DNA of 62,783 nt from Deinococcus aerophilus (lineage in GTDB: Bacteria > Deinococcota > Deinococci > Deinococcales > Deinococcaceae): NCBI RefSeq assembly GCF_014647075.1, contig NZ_BMOM01000021.1, forward strand, positions 1 through 62,783. Reading direction: 5' to 3'. The notes under the pieces were generated by a model. The model searched no databases, had not been told where the DNA came from, and worked only from the letters and a program-made list of their open reading frames with translations. Both the position numbers and the translations under genes were made by a program. This document shows positions 1 to 10,792 of the stretch, one piece after another (position 1 is the first letter of the stretch; each line of letters opens with the position of its first letter).

Positions 1-71
1 CCGAAACGGAAGAAACGTGGTGCTACTTGGCCATGACCCGTCTCCTGCTCCGCCGGCTGGTCACAATATGA
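1..71 (+). mobile_element. C-terminal end of a probable IS transposase (cut by window edge)
   Basis: The third forward frame is open from the window edge to a TGA at 69-71 and ends in ...WCYLAMTRLLLRRLVTI. A short hydrophobic, Leu/Arg-rich tail of this kind is typical of the end of IS4/IS5-type DDE transposases. The body of the gene and any catalytic residues lie outside the window, so family assignment is by tail resemblance only. The other two frames of this stretch look non-coding. A perfect palindrome starts at the stop codon and could be part of the element's end. Confidence 0.4.
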
Positions 72-95
72 AAAGACTGTCTCAGACAGTCTTTT
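71..95. repeat. 25-bp perfect palindrome (IS end or terminator)
   Basis: Arms AAAAGACTGTCT (71-82) and AGACAGTCTTTT (84-95) are exact reverse complements around a single central base. The A-run before and T-run after the stem would allow termination in both directions. The low GC of the stem, unlike the flanking chromosome, and its position next to a transposase tail also fit the terminal region of an insertion sequence. I cannot decide between the two. Confidence 0.6.
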
Positions 96-138
96 CATTT
101 CCAAAACGGGCTCTAGGCGCGGGCCACAGTGCTCGCCG

Positions 139-163
139 GCCTGCCCACGCGGCAGGCTTTTTT
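139..163 (+). terminator. Rho-independent terminator
   Basis: Stem GCCTGCC (139-145) and GGCAGGC (151-157), 5-base loop, followed by six T (158-163). It insulates sppA from transcription entering from the left edge. Confidence 0.85.
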
Positions 164-235
164 CATACCGGTATTCCGCTCTTCCGCCGCGCCGCGCCGG
201 GAACCCTGGGCAGCGCGGAGGCGTACCTTACAGAT

Positions 236-1846
<1,611 letters not shown>

Positions 1847-1851
1847 GCGCA

Positions 1852-1906
1852 ATAAAAACAGAAGCGGGGGGGGGCCAGCAGACAGAACGCTGGCCCCCCC
1901 CGCTTC
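1852..1906 (-). terminator. Terminator downstream of pepF
   Basis: Very GC-rich hairpin with arms 1861-1879 and 1889-1906, carrying a run of 8-9 G:C pairs. Read on the minus strand it is followed by TGTTTTTATT, so it terminates pepF. The hairpin may also stop sppA transcripts from the other side. Confidence 0.8.
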
Positions 1907-1917
1907 CGTCCAGGAAC

Positions 1918-3741
1918 TCAGCCGGCCCCGACCGCCTCCACGTATGCCCCGATCTGCCGCCGGATCACGTCCAGGCTGCCCTCCCAGAAGTCGGGGGTGT
2001 GCAGGTCGATGCCAAAGCGCGCGGCCAGGGTCAGCGGATCGGCGCGGCCGGTGCTGGCAAGCAGTTCATCGTAGCGGGCCTGGAACTCGGCCTCCGCCCC
2101 CGTTTCCCGCGCCGCCTCGTACTGGGCGTACAGACCCAGCCCGAACAGCAGACCAAAGGTGTAGGGATAGTTGTAAAAGCCCAGGCTGTAGTAGTGCGGC
2201 TTGACCGCCCACATGTGGGGATGCAGCGTCGCCAGGGCGTCGCCGTAGGTCTCGCGCTGTGCCCAGGTCATCAGGTCGTTCAGGTCCTGGGCCCCCAGGT
2301 CGCCCGCCTCGCGCCGCTCGAACACCGCCCGCTCAAACAGAAAGCGGCTGTGGATGTCCACGACAACCTGCGCGTGGCCCATCAGCTGCGTTTCGAGGAC
2401 GTACAGCCGTTCGGCCCCGGTGGCGGTTGCCAGGGCCGCGTTCTGTACCACCGTCTCGCAGAAGATGGAGGCGGTCTCGGCCAGGGTCATGGGCGTCTCC
2501 CGCTGCAGGGGCGGGTGAACGGCGAGGCGCGCGTTGTGGTAGCCGTGTCCCAGTTCGTGGGCCAGCGTGGACACACTGTCCAGGCTGGGGGCATGGTTCA
2601 TCAGGATGCGGCTGTGGCCCTGCGCCCAGCGCATACAGAACGCACCGCTGCGCTTGCCCTCGCGTGGGCCGGCGTCCACCCAATCTCCGGCAAATGCCTG
2701 CGCGGCGAAGGCTCCCAGCGGGGCCGAGTAGCCGCGGAACTGCCGCTCCACGAACCCGGTTCCCGCCGCATAGGTCCACTCGGTGCGCGACTCGCCCACC
2801 GGCGCGAACAGGTCCCACCAGTCCAGCTTCGCCTTGCCCAGCGCGCGGGCCTTGGCCGCAAAGTAGCGCCGGAAATCGGGAAACGAACGCACCACCGCCG
2901 CCTGCATGGCGTCCAGCGTGGCGCGGTCTATGCCGTGCGTAAGTAGGCTGGGAGCCACCGCGTCGGCAAAGCCGCGCCGCCGGGCCAGCGTGCCTTCCTC
3001 GCCCTTGACACCGTTGAGGGCGGCGGCAAAAACCACTTCGGAAGACTGCCACGCCGCCAGTTCTGCCTCGTGGGCGTCGCGGCGCACGGCCTCGTCCGGG
3101 TCGCTGGACAGGGCGCGCAGGGCCGTCACCGGCAGGCGCTCGCCCCGGAAGTCTCCTTTTAATTGGCTGCTGACATTGCCGTGAAGCTTAGCCCAGCCCC
3201 CGGCACCACTGGGGCGCAGGCGCGCGGCGAGGTCTTCCTCGGGCGGAGACATCTGATGTCGGGCGAGTTCCACGGCGCGGCGCAAAAAGCGTTCATGGTC
3301 GCAGGCCACCCCGGAGTCGGCCAGCAGCCCCGCCAGAGCCTCGTCATCCAGACGGCCCAGCCACGCGGTCAGGCGTGAGCGCAGCGGCCCCAGCGGCAAC
3401 GTCAGGGTGGTAAAGGCCGCCATGCGCGTCTGGGCCAGCGCGTCGCGGCTGTCGGTGGTAAAGAAGGCGTTGATGAACGAGCCCAGCGGCCCCGTTCGCT
3501 CGGCCACGGCGTTCATTGCGCCCAGCACGCGTTCAAGCGTTTCTGGCATGACCACAGTTCCGTCCTTGCGCACGTCCAGTTCATCGAACAGCTGTTCCAG
3601 GCCCTGGATTTCAGCGCGCAGGGCACTGAGGTCCGCCTCGAAGCGGGGATCGGCGAGGCCAGCGTACAGGTCATCGGTACGCCAGCGCGGCATGTCGGCG
3701 GCCGCGGTCGCCCCGGCGGGGTCCGTGTTGACAGGGATCAT
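1918..3741 (-). CDS. pepF: M3-family oligoendopeptidase (PepF type)
   Basis: Zinc metallopeptidase that cuts oligopeptides, probably in the cytoplasm since no signal peptide is visible. The signature LAHELGHGYH gives the HExxH zinc site (H395), followed by a downstream Glu-rich helix (TLAETASIFCET) supplying the third zinc ligand, as in the M3B/PepF group. The length of 607 residues is normal. ATG 3741 is preceded by TAGACT with a 6-base gap, a leaderless promoter. The gene stands alone, divergent from the sugar transporter and convergent with sppA. Confidence 0.92.
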   Translation of the reverse strand: MIPVNTDPAGATAAADMPRWRTDDLYAGLADPRFEADLSALRAEIQGLEQLFDELDVRKDGTVVMPETLERVLGAMNAVAERTGPLGSFINAFFTTDSRDALAQTRMAAFTTLTLPLGPLRSRLTAWLGRLDDEALAGLLADSGVACDHERFLRRAVELARHQMSPPEEDLAARLRPSGAGGWAKLHGNVSSQLKGDFRGERLPVTALRALSSDPDEAVRRDAHEAELAAWQSSEVVFAAALNGVKGEEGTLARRRGFADAVAPSLLTHGIDRATLDAMQAAVVRSFPDFRRYFAAKARALGKAKLDWWDLFAPVGESRTEWTYAAGTGFVERQFRGYSAPLGAFAAQAFAGDWVDAGPREGKRSGAFCMRWAQGHSRILMNHAPSLDSVSTLAHELGHGYHNARLAVHPPLQRETPMTLAETASIFCETVVQNAALATATGAERLYVLETQLMGHAQVVVDIHSRFLFERAVFERREAGDLGAQDLNDLMTWAQRETYGDALATLHPHMWAVKPHYYSLGFYNYPYTFGLLFGLGLYAQYEAARETGAEAEFQARYDELLASTGRADPLTLAARFGIDLHTPDFWEGSLDVIRRQIGAYVEAVGAG

Positions 3742-3894
3742 GCGGGCAGTCTAGAGCAGGCCCCCGGCTCTATTTGTTTGGCGCCGCTTTCCGGAACCGC
3801 CGAGGACACTCCACAAATGTCGCGCCCCGGAACTGCTAGATTTAAGGAACATTTCATTAAGCCTGGCCCCTCACCCCCCCACGGAGGTTCCACC

Positions 3895-5139
3895 ATGCGT
3901 ACCCGCCTTACCCTGTCTGCCGCGCTCGCCGTCTCTGGCCTGATGCTCTCCAGCGCTGCCAACGCCGTGACCACCCTGAACGTCTTCATGGGGAGTCAGC
4001 AGCGCCCCGAGGTGTTCCAACCGCTGTTTGACCGCTTTGAGAAGGCCAACCCCGACATCAAGATCAAGATCGAGACCGGCGGCGCGACGAGCGAGGCCCA
4101 GAACCAGTACCTGACCACTGTGCTCGCTGCCCGCGACGACACCCTCGACATCTTCCTGATCGACGTGGTGCGGACCGCGACCTTTGCCGCGGCAGGCTGG
4201 GCCGAGCCGCTGAACAGCTACATCAGCGGGCTCGACGCCTACCTGGGCAGCTTCCTGCCGGGGCCGGTCAACGCGGCCACCTACAACGGCAAGCTGTACG
4301 CCATGCCCGCCTTCACCGACGCGCAGTTTCTGTACTACCGCAAGGACCTGCTGAGCAAGTACAAGCTGTCGGTGCCCAAGACCTGGGACGAGCTGACCGC
4401 CGCCGCCACCAAGATCCAGAAGGGCGAGGGCGGCAACATGCAGGGCTTCAATTTCCAGGGCGCACCCATCGAGGGCACCGTGTGCAACTTCTTGGAAACC
4501 CTGTGGACTGCCGGCGGCGACGCCAGGAACGTGGACAGCGCGGCGGGCAGGCAGGGTCTGGGGTTCCTGGTGGACTCGGTCAAGTCCAGGCTGTCCTCCC
4601 CGGCCAGCGCCGAGATGAAGACCGACGATTCGCGCCAGCAGTTCCAGGCCGGCAACGTGGCCATGGGCCTGAACTGGAGCTACGCCTGGGCACACTTCCA
4701 GGGCAACAGCCCACAGCCCACCACGGTCAAGGGCAACGTGGGTGTGGCCCCGCTGCCCGCCTTCGGCAAGAATGCCAGCGCCACCTGCACCGGCGGCTGG
4801 GAATGGGGCGTCAATGCCTACGGCAACCACAAGAAGGAGGCCGTCAAGCTGCTGCAGTTCATGTCCAGCGTGAGTGTCCAGCGTGAGATGGCCGTCAACG
4901 GCGCGTATCTGCCGGTGCGCAAGAGCCTGTACAGCGACAAGGCGGTGCTCGCCGCCAACCCGCACTTCAAGGCGCTGTACCCGGTGGTCCTCAAGGCCCG
5001 CCCGCGCCCGGTCACGCCCAACTATCCCAAGGTCAGCGAGATCATCCGCAACAACGTCTCTGCCGCCGTCGCGGGCAGCAAGACCGTGGACGCGGCCCTC
5101 AAGGACATGCAGCGCGACCTCGCCCCACTGCTGAAATAA
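3895..5139 (+). CDS. Sugar ABC transporter substrate-binding protein (CUT1 type)
   Basis: Extracytoplasmic binding protein of a carbohydrate importer, 414 residues. It starts with a signal peptide (MRTRLTL...SSAANA, cleavage near residue 24) with no lipobox Cys, then the ExtraCell_bind_1 fold (LNVFMGSQ, AAGWAEPL, YAMPAFTDAQFLYYRKDLL). ATG 3895 has GGAGG seven bases upstream (3883-3887). A TAGATT at 3837-3842 is a plausible -10. It is followed by two permease genes, but no ATPase is encoded nearby, so a shared MsmK/MalK-like ATPase elsewhere is likely. The sugar cannot be told from sequence. Confidence 0.88.
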   Translation: MRTRLTLSAALAVSGLMLSSAANAVTTLNVFMGSQQRPEVFQPLFDRFEKANPDIKIKIETGGATSEAQNQYLTTVLAARDDTLDIFLIDVVRTATFAAAGWAEPLNSYISGLDAYLGSFLPGPVNAATYNGKLYAMPAFTDAQFLYYRKDLLSKYKLSVPKTWDELTAAATKIQKGEGGNMQGFNFQGAPIEGTVCNFLETLWTAGGDARNVDSAAGRQGLGFLVDSVKSRLSSPASAEMKTDDSRQQFQAGNVAMGLNWSYAWAHFQGNSPQPTTVKGNVGVAPLPAFGKNASATCTGGWEWGVNAYGNHKKEAVKLLQFMSSVSVQREMAVNGAYLPVRKSLYSDKAVLAANPHFKALYPVVLKARPRPVTPNYPKVSEIIRNNVSAAVAGSKTVDAALKDMQRDLAPLLK

Positions 5140-5160
5140 GCGGCCAGGAGAGATGAAATT

Positions 5161-6105
5161 GTGAGTCAGAAGACCACCGTCCGGCCCGTGGACGCTCGCC
5201 CGGGCCGGGACCGGGTGCGGCGCGAGACCTCCGAGGCGCGGCTGGCCTTCTGGCTGCTGCTGCCTGCCGCGCTGCTGCTGTGCGGCGTGCTGCTGTTTCC
5301 CATGTTGACCACCTTCCGGGACAGCTTCTTCTTCAACAAGCTCACCGAGCCGTACAACGGCCAGCCCTTCGTGGGCCTCAAGAATTACGTGCAGATGTTC
5401 GGCGATCCGCGTTTTGGGCAGGCGATGAGAAACACCCTGTTCTTCGCGATACTGACGGTGGGCGGTTCATTTCTGGTCGGCATCCCGATGGCGCTCGCGG
5501 CCCACACGCCCAGCCGCATCCGGGGACTGGCGCGGGTGGCGCTGCTGCTGCCGTGGGCCATGCCGCCGGTCATGACCGGCCTGATCTTCGCGTGGCTGTT
5601 CAATGCCCAGTACGGCGTGTTCAACGACTTTCTGGTGCGGCTCGGCATCGTTCAGGAGCCGCTGCGCTGGCTCAGCACGCCGGGACTGGCGGTGCTGGCC
5701 ATGGTCGTCACGATTGTCTGGAAGACCAGTTCCTTCGTGGCCCTGATTGTGCTGGGCGGGCTGCAGGGCATTCCGCGCGAGCTGACCGAGGCCTCCGAGG
5801 TGGACGGCGCCACCCGCGTGCAGTCGTTCTTCCGGGTGATTCTGCCGCTGCTGGCCCCCAGCCTGGCGGTGGCCTTCATCTTCCGGGCCATCAGCGCCGT
5901 GCAGGTCTTCGATATTCCCTACACCTTCATTCAGCAGGCGCCCGCCCAGGGACTGCTGGAAACCCTGGGGGTCTACATCTACCGCACCTCCATCGAGTTT
6001 CTGGACTTCGGTTACGCCGCGACCCTGAGCGTGGCGCTGTTCGCGGTGAGCCTGGCGGTCACGGCGGTCTACGTGCGCTTCGTGCGCGACGGAGCGAGCA
6101 CATGA
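5161..6105 (+). CDS. Sugar ABC transporter permease (MalF/UgpA type)
   Basis: Inner-membrane permease of 314 residues with six likely membrane segments. It carries the conserved EAA loop (LTEASEVDGATRVQSFFRVILPLL) that contacts the ATPase. The start is GTG 5161: the ATG just before it (5153) runs straight into a stop, while AGGAG at 5146-5150 suits the GTG. It lies 21 bases after the binding-protein gene and overlaps the next permease by 4 bases, so the three form one operon. Confidence 0.88.
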   Translation: MSQKTTVRPVDARPGRDRVRRETSEARLAFWLLLPAALLLCGVLLFPMLTTFRDSFFFNKLTEPYNGQPFVGLKNYVQMFGDPRFGQAMRNTLFFAILTVGGSFLVGIPMALAAHTPSRIRGLARVALLLPWAMPPVMTGLIFAWLFNAQYGVFNDFLVRLGIVQEPLRWLSTPGLAVLAMVVTIVWKTSSFVALIVLGGLQGIPRELTEASEVDGATRVQSFFRVILPLLAPSLAVAFIFRAISAVQVFDIPYTFIQQAPAQGLLETLGVYIYRTSIEFLDFGYAATLSVALFAVSLAVTAVYVRFVRDGAST

Positions 6106-6956
6106 CGGCCGAGCAAGCCGCTCCCGAACGCCTGTCTCCGGGTGACCGGGTGGGCCGCGTGCTGGGCCTGAGCGCCCTGATTGTCGGCGGTTTCTTTCCG
6201 CTGGTGTGGATGATTCTTACCAGCCTCAAGACCGAGGCCGAGCTGCAGAAATTCCCGGTGCAGTACCTGCCCGGCGCGCTGGACTTCGCCAACTACACCC
6301 GCGTGTTCACCGAGCAGCCCTTTGCCCGCTTCTTCTTCAACTCGCTGACGGTCAGCCTGCTGTCCACGCTGCTGTGTATTGCCGTGGCGGTTCCGGCGGC
6401 CTACGCCCTGGCCCGCCTGCAGGTGTGGGGGCGCGGGGCACTCCTCACGGCGGTGGTCGCCTTTTCCATGTTCCCGGTGGTCAGCCTGCTCGTGCCGCTG
6501 TTCCGACTGTTCCGCGGCGCGGACCTGCTGAACTCCTACCCGGCGCTGATTCTGCCCTACGCCGCCCTGAGCCTGCCGGTGGCGATCCTGACGCTGGTGG
6601 CCTTTTTCAGCGCCATTCCGCGTGATCTGGAGGCCGCGGCGATGGTGGACGGCACCAGCCGGGTGGGTGCGCTGTGGCGGGTCGTGCTGCCCCTTTCTGC
6701 TCCCGGTGTGGTCACGGCCGCGCTGCTGATCTTCGTGAACTCGTGGAACGAATTTCTGCTTGCCCTGAGCTTCAACACCAAGCTGGACATGCGCACCGTG
6801 AGCGTGGGCGTCACACTGTACCAGGGCGAGTTCGCCTTTCCGTGGCCGCTGATCGCCGCCGCCGTCGTGATCGCCACCATTCCGGTGGTTGCGCTGATCG
6901 CGATCTTCCAGCGCCGTTTCGTGGCCGGCCTGACGGCGGGCGGGGTGAAGGCTTGA
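6102..6956 (+). CDS. Sugar ABC transporter permease (MalG/UgpE type)
   Basis: Second membrane subunit of the CUT1 importer, 284 residues, with EAA loop LEAAAMVDGTSRVGALWRVVLPLSAPG. The start ATG overlaps the stop of the first permease (ATGA), indicating translational coupling. It is the last gene of the transporter cluster; the next gene starts 112 bases on with its own ribosome binding site. Confidence 0.88.
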   Translation: MTAEQAAPERLSPGDRVGRVLGLSALIVGGFFPLVWMILTSLKTEAELQKFPVQYLPGALDFANYTRVFTEQPFARFFFNSLTVSLLSTLLCIAVAVPAAYALARLQVWGRGALLTAVVAFSMFPVVSLLVPLFRLFRGADLLNSYPALILPYAALSLPVAILTLVAFFSAIPRDLEAAAMVDGTSRVGALWRVVLPLSAPGVVTAALLIFVNSWNEFLLALSFNTKLDMRTVSVGVTLYQGEFAFPWPLIAAAVVIATIPVVALIAIFQRRFVAGLTAGGVKA

Positions 6957-7068
6957 GGTCGGGGCCACCCATCCGGAGGCTGCCCGGACCTCAAGCGACG
7001 GGGCCGGCGGCCTCCCCCATCTTCAGACAGACGCAGGCCCCTCCCCTTTCACCCACACAGGAGCAACG

Positions 7069-8196
7069 ATGACCCCTTCCTCCCAGTCCGAATTTCTGTG
7101 GTTCCTGCAACTCTCGCGGGACGGCGAGTTCATCGGCACCAAGGACAAGCCGCCGCGCAAACCCACGCTGCCGTATCTGCAGAGCCTGATCACCACGGCG
7201 GGCGAGGCGGGCTTTGACGCGCTGCTCACGGCCACCAACTACCACAGCGAACACGAGAACTACACGGCGGCGGTGGCCGCCCTGGCCCAGACGGCGGCCA
7301 CCGACCCGGCGCTGCTCATCGCCGTGCGGCCCGGCATGTTCCAGCCTGCCATGTACGCCAAGATGCTCGCCACGCTGCAGAATCTGTTTCCGGGGCGCGT
7401 GCGCCTGAACATCGTGACCGGCAGCAGTCCTGCCGAAAACGCCATGTACGGCGACTTTGAGGACCACGCCCGCCGCTATGAGCGCACCCGCGAGTTCATG
7501 ACCATCCTGCGCCAGCTGTGGACCCAGCCCCCTCCTCAGTCGCACCGGTCTGACCTGTACGCCTTCGAAAACGCCGTGCTGGATCCGCCCCCGGCGCAGC
7601 CCATCCCGATTTACTTCGGCGGGGCGTCTCCGGTGGCGCAGCAGATCGCTGCCGATCTCGCCGACGTGTACCTGATGTGGGGAGAGCGCGAGGACATGCT
7701 CGCCGAACGCATGGCCCAGATGCAGGCACTGGCCGATAAAAACGGCCGCACCCTGCGCTATGGCCTGCGCACCCACGTCATCGTCCGGGAAACCGAGGCC
7801 GAGGCCCGCGCCGCCGCCGAGCGGCTGATCAGCCGGGTCGATCCGCAGGTGCGCGCCGCCTTCGTCGCCAGCCACGCCCATGTGGATGGCGTGGGCCAGC
7901 AGCGTCAGATCGAGATGATGAAAGGGCTGGACAGCGATCTGATGGTCGAACCCGGCCTGTGGGCCGGCGTGGGCATGGCCCGCAGCGGCGTGGGCGTGGC
8001 CCTGATCGGTGATCCCCAGCAGGTGGCCGACAAGATCCGGCGTTATGAGGACATGGGCTTTTCCTCATTCATCTTCAGCGGCTACCCGCATCTGGAGGAG
8101 GCCCGCCGCTTCGGCGAACTGGTGATGCCGCTGCTGAAGGGGAAAGCCGAGGAGGGCCGCGCCATCCACACCGACAAGGTGGCGCCGGTGGCCTGA
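7069..8196 (+). CDS. ssuD: Alkanesulfonate monooxygenase-type LLM flavoprotein (SsuD)
   Basis: FMNH2-dependent monooxygenase of the luciferase-like family that releases sulfite from alkanesulfonates. The 375 residues match SsuD closely: FLWFLQLSRDGEFIGT at the start, NIVTGSSPAE, DVYLMWGE, VIVRETEAEA, LWAGVG and SGYPHLEEA. AGGAG at 7059-7063 sits 5 bases before ATG 7069. No SsuE-type reductase or SsuABC transporter is adjacent, so reduced flavin must come from elsewhere. The preceding sugar transporter may be unrelated. A terminator follows directly. Confidence 0.85.
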   Translation: MTPSSQSEFLWFLQLSRDGEFIGTKDKPPRKPTLPYLQSLITTAGEAGFDALLTATNYHSEHENYTAAVAALAQTAATDPALLIAVRPGMFQPAMYAKMLATLQNLFPGRVRLNIVTGSSPAENAMYGDFEDHARRYERTREFMTILRQLWTQPPPQSHRSDLYAFENAVLDPPPAQPIPIYFGGASPVAQQIAADLADVYLMWGEREDMLAERMAQMQALADKNGRTLRYGLRTHVIVRETEAEARAAAERLISRVDPQVRAAFVASHAHVDGVGQQRQIEMMKGLDSDLMVEPGLWAGVGMARSGVGVALIGDPQQVADKIRRYEDMGFSSFIFSGYPHLEEARRFGELVMPLLKGKAEEGRAIHTDKVAPVA

Positions 8197-8225
8197 GCCG
8201 CACCCGGCCCGTCACCGGCCCAGCG

Positions 8226-8266
8226 AGCCACCGGGGACCAGAAGTCAGCTGGCCCGGTGGCTTCTT
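8226..8266 (+). terminator. Terminator after ssuD, overlapping the phoU stop
   Basis: Ten-base arms AGCCACCGGG (8226-8235) and CCCGGTGGCT (8253-8262), then TCTTG. The hairpin overlaps the 3' end of the convergent phoU. Confidence 0.65.
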
Positions 8267-8976
8267 GTCGCACCTTCCGCAGCGTCACTGACCGGGGGTC
8301 CGTCACCCGGTACGGCGCAGGCCCCCACCTCACCGGCCGTCAGGGCCACCAGACGCTCGGCGACGTTGACCAGGTGGTCGCCCAGCCGTTCCAGGCTGCG
8401 GGCCATGCGCCCGGCGGTCAGGGCGACTCCGGTGTCCTCGGGGCGCTCGAGCAGGCGGGTCAGGCTGGCCCGCTGCATCTGCTCGTACAGGGCGTCCACC
8501 TGCTCAAAATCCAGGCGCATGACCTCACGGGCAGCGTCCACGTCACGTTCGGCAAAGGCGTAGGCCAGCCGCTCGAGCATCTCCGAGAGCAGACGGACCA
8601 GCGGCAGCACGTCCTGCAGGGTGGCGCTGCGGGCGCGGGGAGCAAAGTCCTCCAGGTCGCGGGCCAGTTTCAGGGCGTAATCGCCGACCCGTTCCAGATT
8701 GGTCAGGCTGCGAAAGACCACCGTATGAAAGGCCAGTTCCTCGCGGCTCAGCGGCAGGGCGAAGGCGCGCAGGCACAGGTCCTCGATCTCGCGTTCCAGG
8801 GCGTCGGTCTCGCGTTCCAGCGCGTGGGCACGGACCGATAACCCTGCGAATTCGGCGCGGGCGTCGGCGTCCCGCACGGCGTCAAGCTGCTCCATGATGA
8901 TGCTGAGCATCCGCAAAAAGCGCCCGGTGACCAGGCCCACGCTGACCGGTCCGGTGATCTGTACGGCGCTGCTCAT
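8245..8976 (-). CDS. phoU: PhoU-type phosphate regulator
   Basis: PhoU couples the PstSCAB transporter to the phosphate-sensing histidine kinase and prevents phosphate overload. The 243 residues form the expected two repeats of a three-helix bundle, with metal-site motifs of the EREIEDL and RMARSLERLGDHLVNVAE kind. ATG 8976 is preferred over longer forms because CATACT lies 7 bases upstream (8984-8989), a leaderless layout. A TTGACC lies further up at 9010-9015, slightly too far (20 bases) for an ideal -35. It is downstream of pstB after a 143-base gap and a hairpin, so it can be transcribed separately. Confidence 0.9.
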   Translation of the reverse strand: MSSAVQITGPVSVGLVTGRFLRMLSIIMEQLDAVRDADARAEFAGLSVRAHALERETDALEREIEDLCLRAFALPLSREELAFHTVVFRSLTNLERVGDYALKLARDLEDFAPRARSATLQDVLPLVRLLSEMLERLAYAFAERDVDAAREVMRLDFEQVDALYEQMQRASLTRLLERPEDTGVALTAGRMARSLERLGDHLVNVAERLVALTAGEVGACAVPGDGPPVSDAAEGATRSHRAS

Positions 8977-9069
8977 GTTCTGGAGTATGCCGCAGCGGTG
9001 TAATGGGCGGGTCAAGCCGGACCGGAAGAATCTCTCGTCCCTGCCTGCGTGCACCCATCAGAGACCAGA

Positions 9070-9101
9070 CTGTCCGCCAGACCCGGACGGGCGGCGGACA
9101 G
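9070..9101 (-). other. Hairpin between pstB and phoU
   Basis: Perfect 9-bp arms CTGTCCGCC (9070-9078) and GGCGGACAG (9093-9101). There is no T-run, so it may be an mRNA-stability or partial-termination structure separating phoU from the pst mRNA. Confidence 0.5.
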
Positions 9102-9119
9102 ATGGGAGGCAGGAACAGC

Positions 9120-9878
9120 TCAGCCGAAGCGTCCGGTCACGTAGGCCTCGGTCCGCTCGTCGCGGGGATTCTGGAAGATCTGGTCGGTGGAGCCGTGTTC
9201 CACGAGGTCGCCCACCAGAAAAAACGAGGTGGTGTCGCTTACCCGCGCGGCCTGATGCATGTTGTGCGTCACGATGACGATGGTCGTGACCTTCTTGAGC
9301 TCGGACATCAGGTCCTCGATCTTGGCGGTGCTGGCCGGGTCGAGCGCGCTGGTGGGTTCGTCCATCAGCAGAATCTCGGGGTCCACGGCCAGCGCACGGG
9401 CGATGCACAGGCGCTGCTGTTGTCCGCCGGACAGGCCGGTGGCCGGGGTGTTCAGACGGTCCTTGACCTCCTCCCACAGCGCCGCACCCTTCAGGCTGCG
9501 CTCGGCCACCGCCATCAGCTGATCCCGGTTGCGTATGCCGGCCAGCTTGAGTCCGGCAACCACGTTGTCGAAGACGCTCATGGTGGGAAAGGGATTGGGC
9601 TTCTGGAAGACCATGCCCACGCGCCGGCGCATGGCCACCGGGTCCACCCCGGCAGCGTAGACGTCCTGGCCGTCCAGCAGGATCTGCCCGGTCACCCGCG
9701 CTCCGGGGGTGAGGTCGTGCATGCGGTTGATCGCCCGCAGAAAGGTGGTCTTGCCGCAGCCCGAGGGACCAATCAGGGCGTTGACGGTGCCGCGCTGCAC
9801 ATCCAGACTCACGTTTTGCACGGCCTGCTTGTCGCCGTAGAAGATATTGACATTTCGGGCACTGAGGATGGGGGTCAT
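9120..9878 (-). CDS. pstB: Phosphate ABC transporter ATPase PstB
   Basis: Cytoplasmic ATPase that powers the high-affinity phosphate importer. In 252 residues it shows Walker A (GPSGCGKT), the Q-loop ([18 protein letters not shown]), signature [16 protein letters not shown], Walker B ([12 protein letters not shown]) and the switch His (VTHNM). [10 protein letters not shown] is characteristic of PstB. It is the last gene of pstS-C-A-B, 50 bases after pstA. Confidence 0.96.
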   Translation of the reverse strand: MTPILSARNVNIFYGDKQAVQNVSLDVQRGTVNALIGPSGCGKTTFLRAINRMHDLTPGARVTGQILLDGQDVYAAGVDPVAMRRRVGMVFQKPNPFPTMSVFDNVVAGLKLAGIRNRDQLMAVAERSLKGAALWEEVKDRLNTPATGLSGGQQQRLCIARALAVDPEILLMDEPTSALDPASTAKIEDLMSELKKVTTIVIVTHNMHQAARVSDTTSFFLVGDLVEHGSTDQIFQNPRDERTEAYVTGRFG

Positions 9879-9928
9879 GGAAAGCTCCTGCGGAGAAAAG
9901 AGGGAGAAAGGGGGCAGACCGGCCGCAC

Positions 9929-10792
9929 TTACCTGCGGCGGCTGAAGCGGCGGGCGAGCAGGCTGGTCACGAAGATCAACACGATGAGCAGCAGTGCGCC
10001 CGCCTTGGCCATGCGCTGGTTCTCGTCATAGGCGCTGGTGGCCCCCCGGTAGATTTCCAGCGGCAGGGCGCTCATGGGCTTGCTGGGATCCAAGTTGACG
10101 TTGGGGTTGCCAAAGGCCGTGAACAGCAGCGGAGCGGCCTCTCCGGCCACACGCGCCAGCGCGAGCATCACGCCGGTGATGATGCCCCCGGCAGCGGCGG
10201 GCAACACGATGCGCAGCGTGACCAGCCACTGCGGCAGGCCCAGGCTCAGCCCCGCTTCGCGCACGGCCTGCGGCACCAGCTTGAGCACTTCCTCGGTGGT
10301 GCGAACCACGATGGGAATCATCAGGAAACCCAGGGCCAGCGCTCCGGCAAACCCCGAGAAACCGAAGCGCAGCACGATCAATCCGTAGGCGACCAGTCCC
10401 ATCACGATGGCCGGAATGCCGGCCAGCACGTCGCTGACCAGCCGGATGGTCGGCATCAGCGGATGGCGCGGGTACTCGGCCAGGAAGATTCCGCCCGAGA
10501 TCCCGATCAGGACACCGAAGACGCTCGCCATCGCCAGCATGGTCAGGCTGCCCGTGATGGCATTGAGCAGGCCGCCGCCGGTCTCGCCCTCGGGAGCCGG
10601 CACCTTGGTGAAAAAGTCCAGATTGATGGCTCCCAGACCCTCGCGCAGCAGGTAAAAGAAGATCAGGATCAGCGGAGCAACCACCAGCAGGGTGGCGAAC
10701 AGGATCAGGCCTCCCATCAACAGGTTGCGGGCCTTGCGGGCCGGGCTGAGCTGTGTCGTGGGCCGGGGGCTCAAGGTTGCCGTACCCATCAT
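9929..10792 (-). CDS. pstA: Phosphate ABC transporter permease PstA
   Basis: Membrane subunit of the phosphate importer, 287 residues with about six membrane helices. The permease-ATPase contact region reads [41 protein letters not shown]. The start ATG 10792 overlaps the pstC stop by 4 bases (ATGA), indicating coupling; a second in-frame ATG follows at once. The frame is open far upstream inside pstC, but that part is out of frame with pstC and not PstA-like. Confidence 0.94.
   Translation of the reverse strand: MMGTATLSPRPTTQLSPARKARNLLMGGLILFATLLVVAPLILIFFYLLREGLGAINLDFFTKVPAPEGETGGGLLNAITGSLTMLAMASVFGVLIGISGGIFLAEYPRHPLMPTIRLVSDVLAGIPAIVMGLVAYGLIVLRFGFSGFAGALALGFLMIPIVVRTTEEVLKLVPQAVREAGLSLGLPQWLVTLRIVLPAAAGGIITGVMLALARVAGEAAPLLFTAFGNPNVNLDPSKPMSALPLEIYRGATSAYDENQRMAKAGALLLIVLIFVTSLLARRFSRRR

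Noticed and set aside
3836..3866. TTAA-flanked stretch upstream of the sugar-binding protein as an operator
   Set aside because: The symmetry is limited to the TTAA ends and is not convincing beyond chance.
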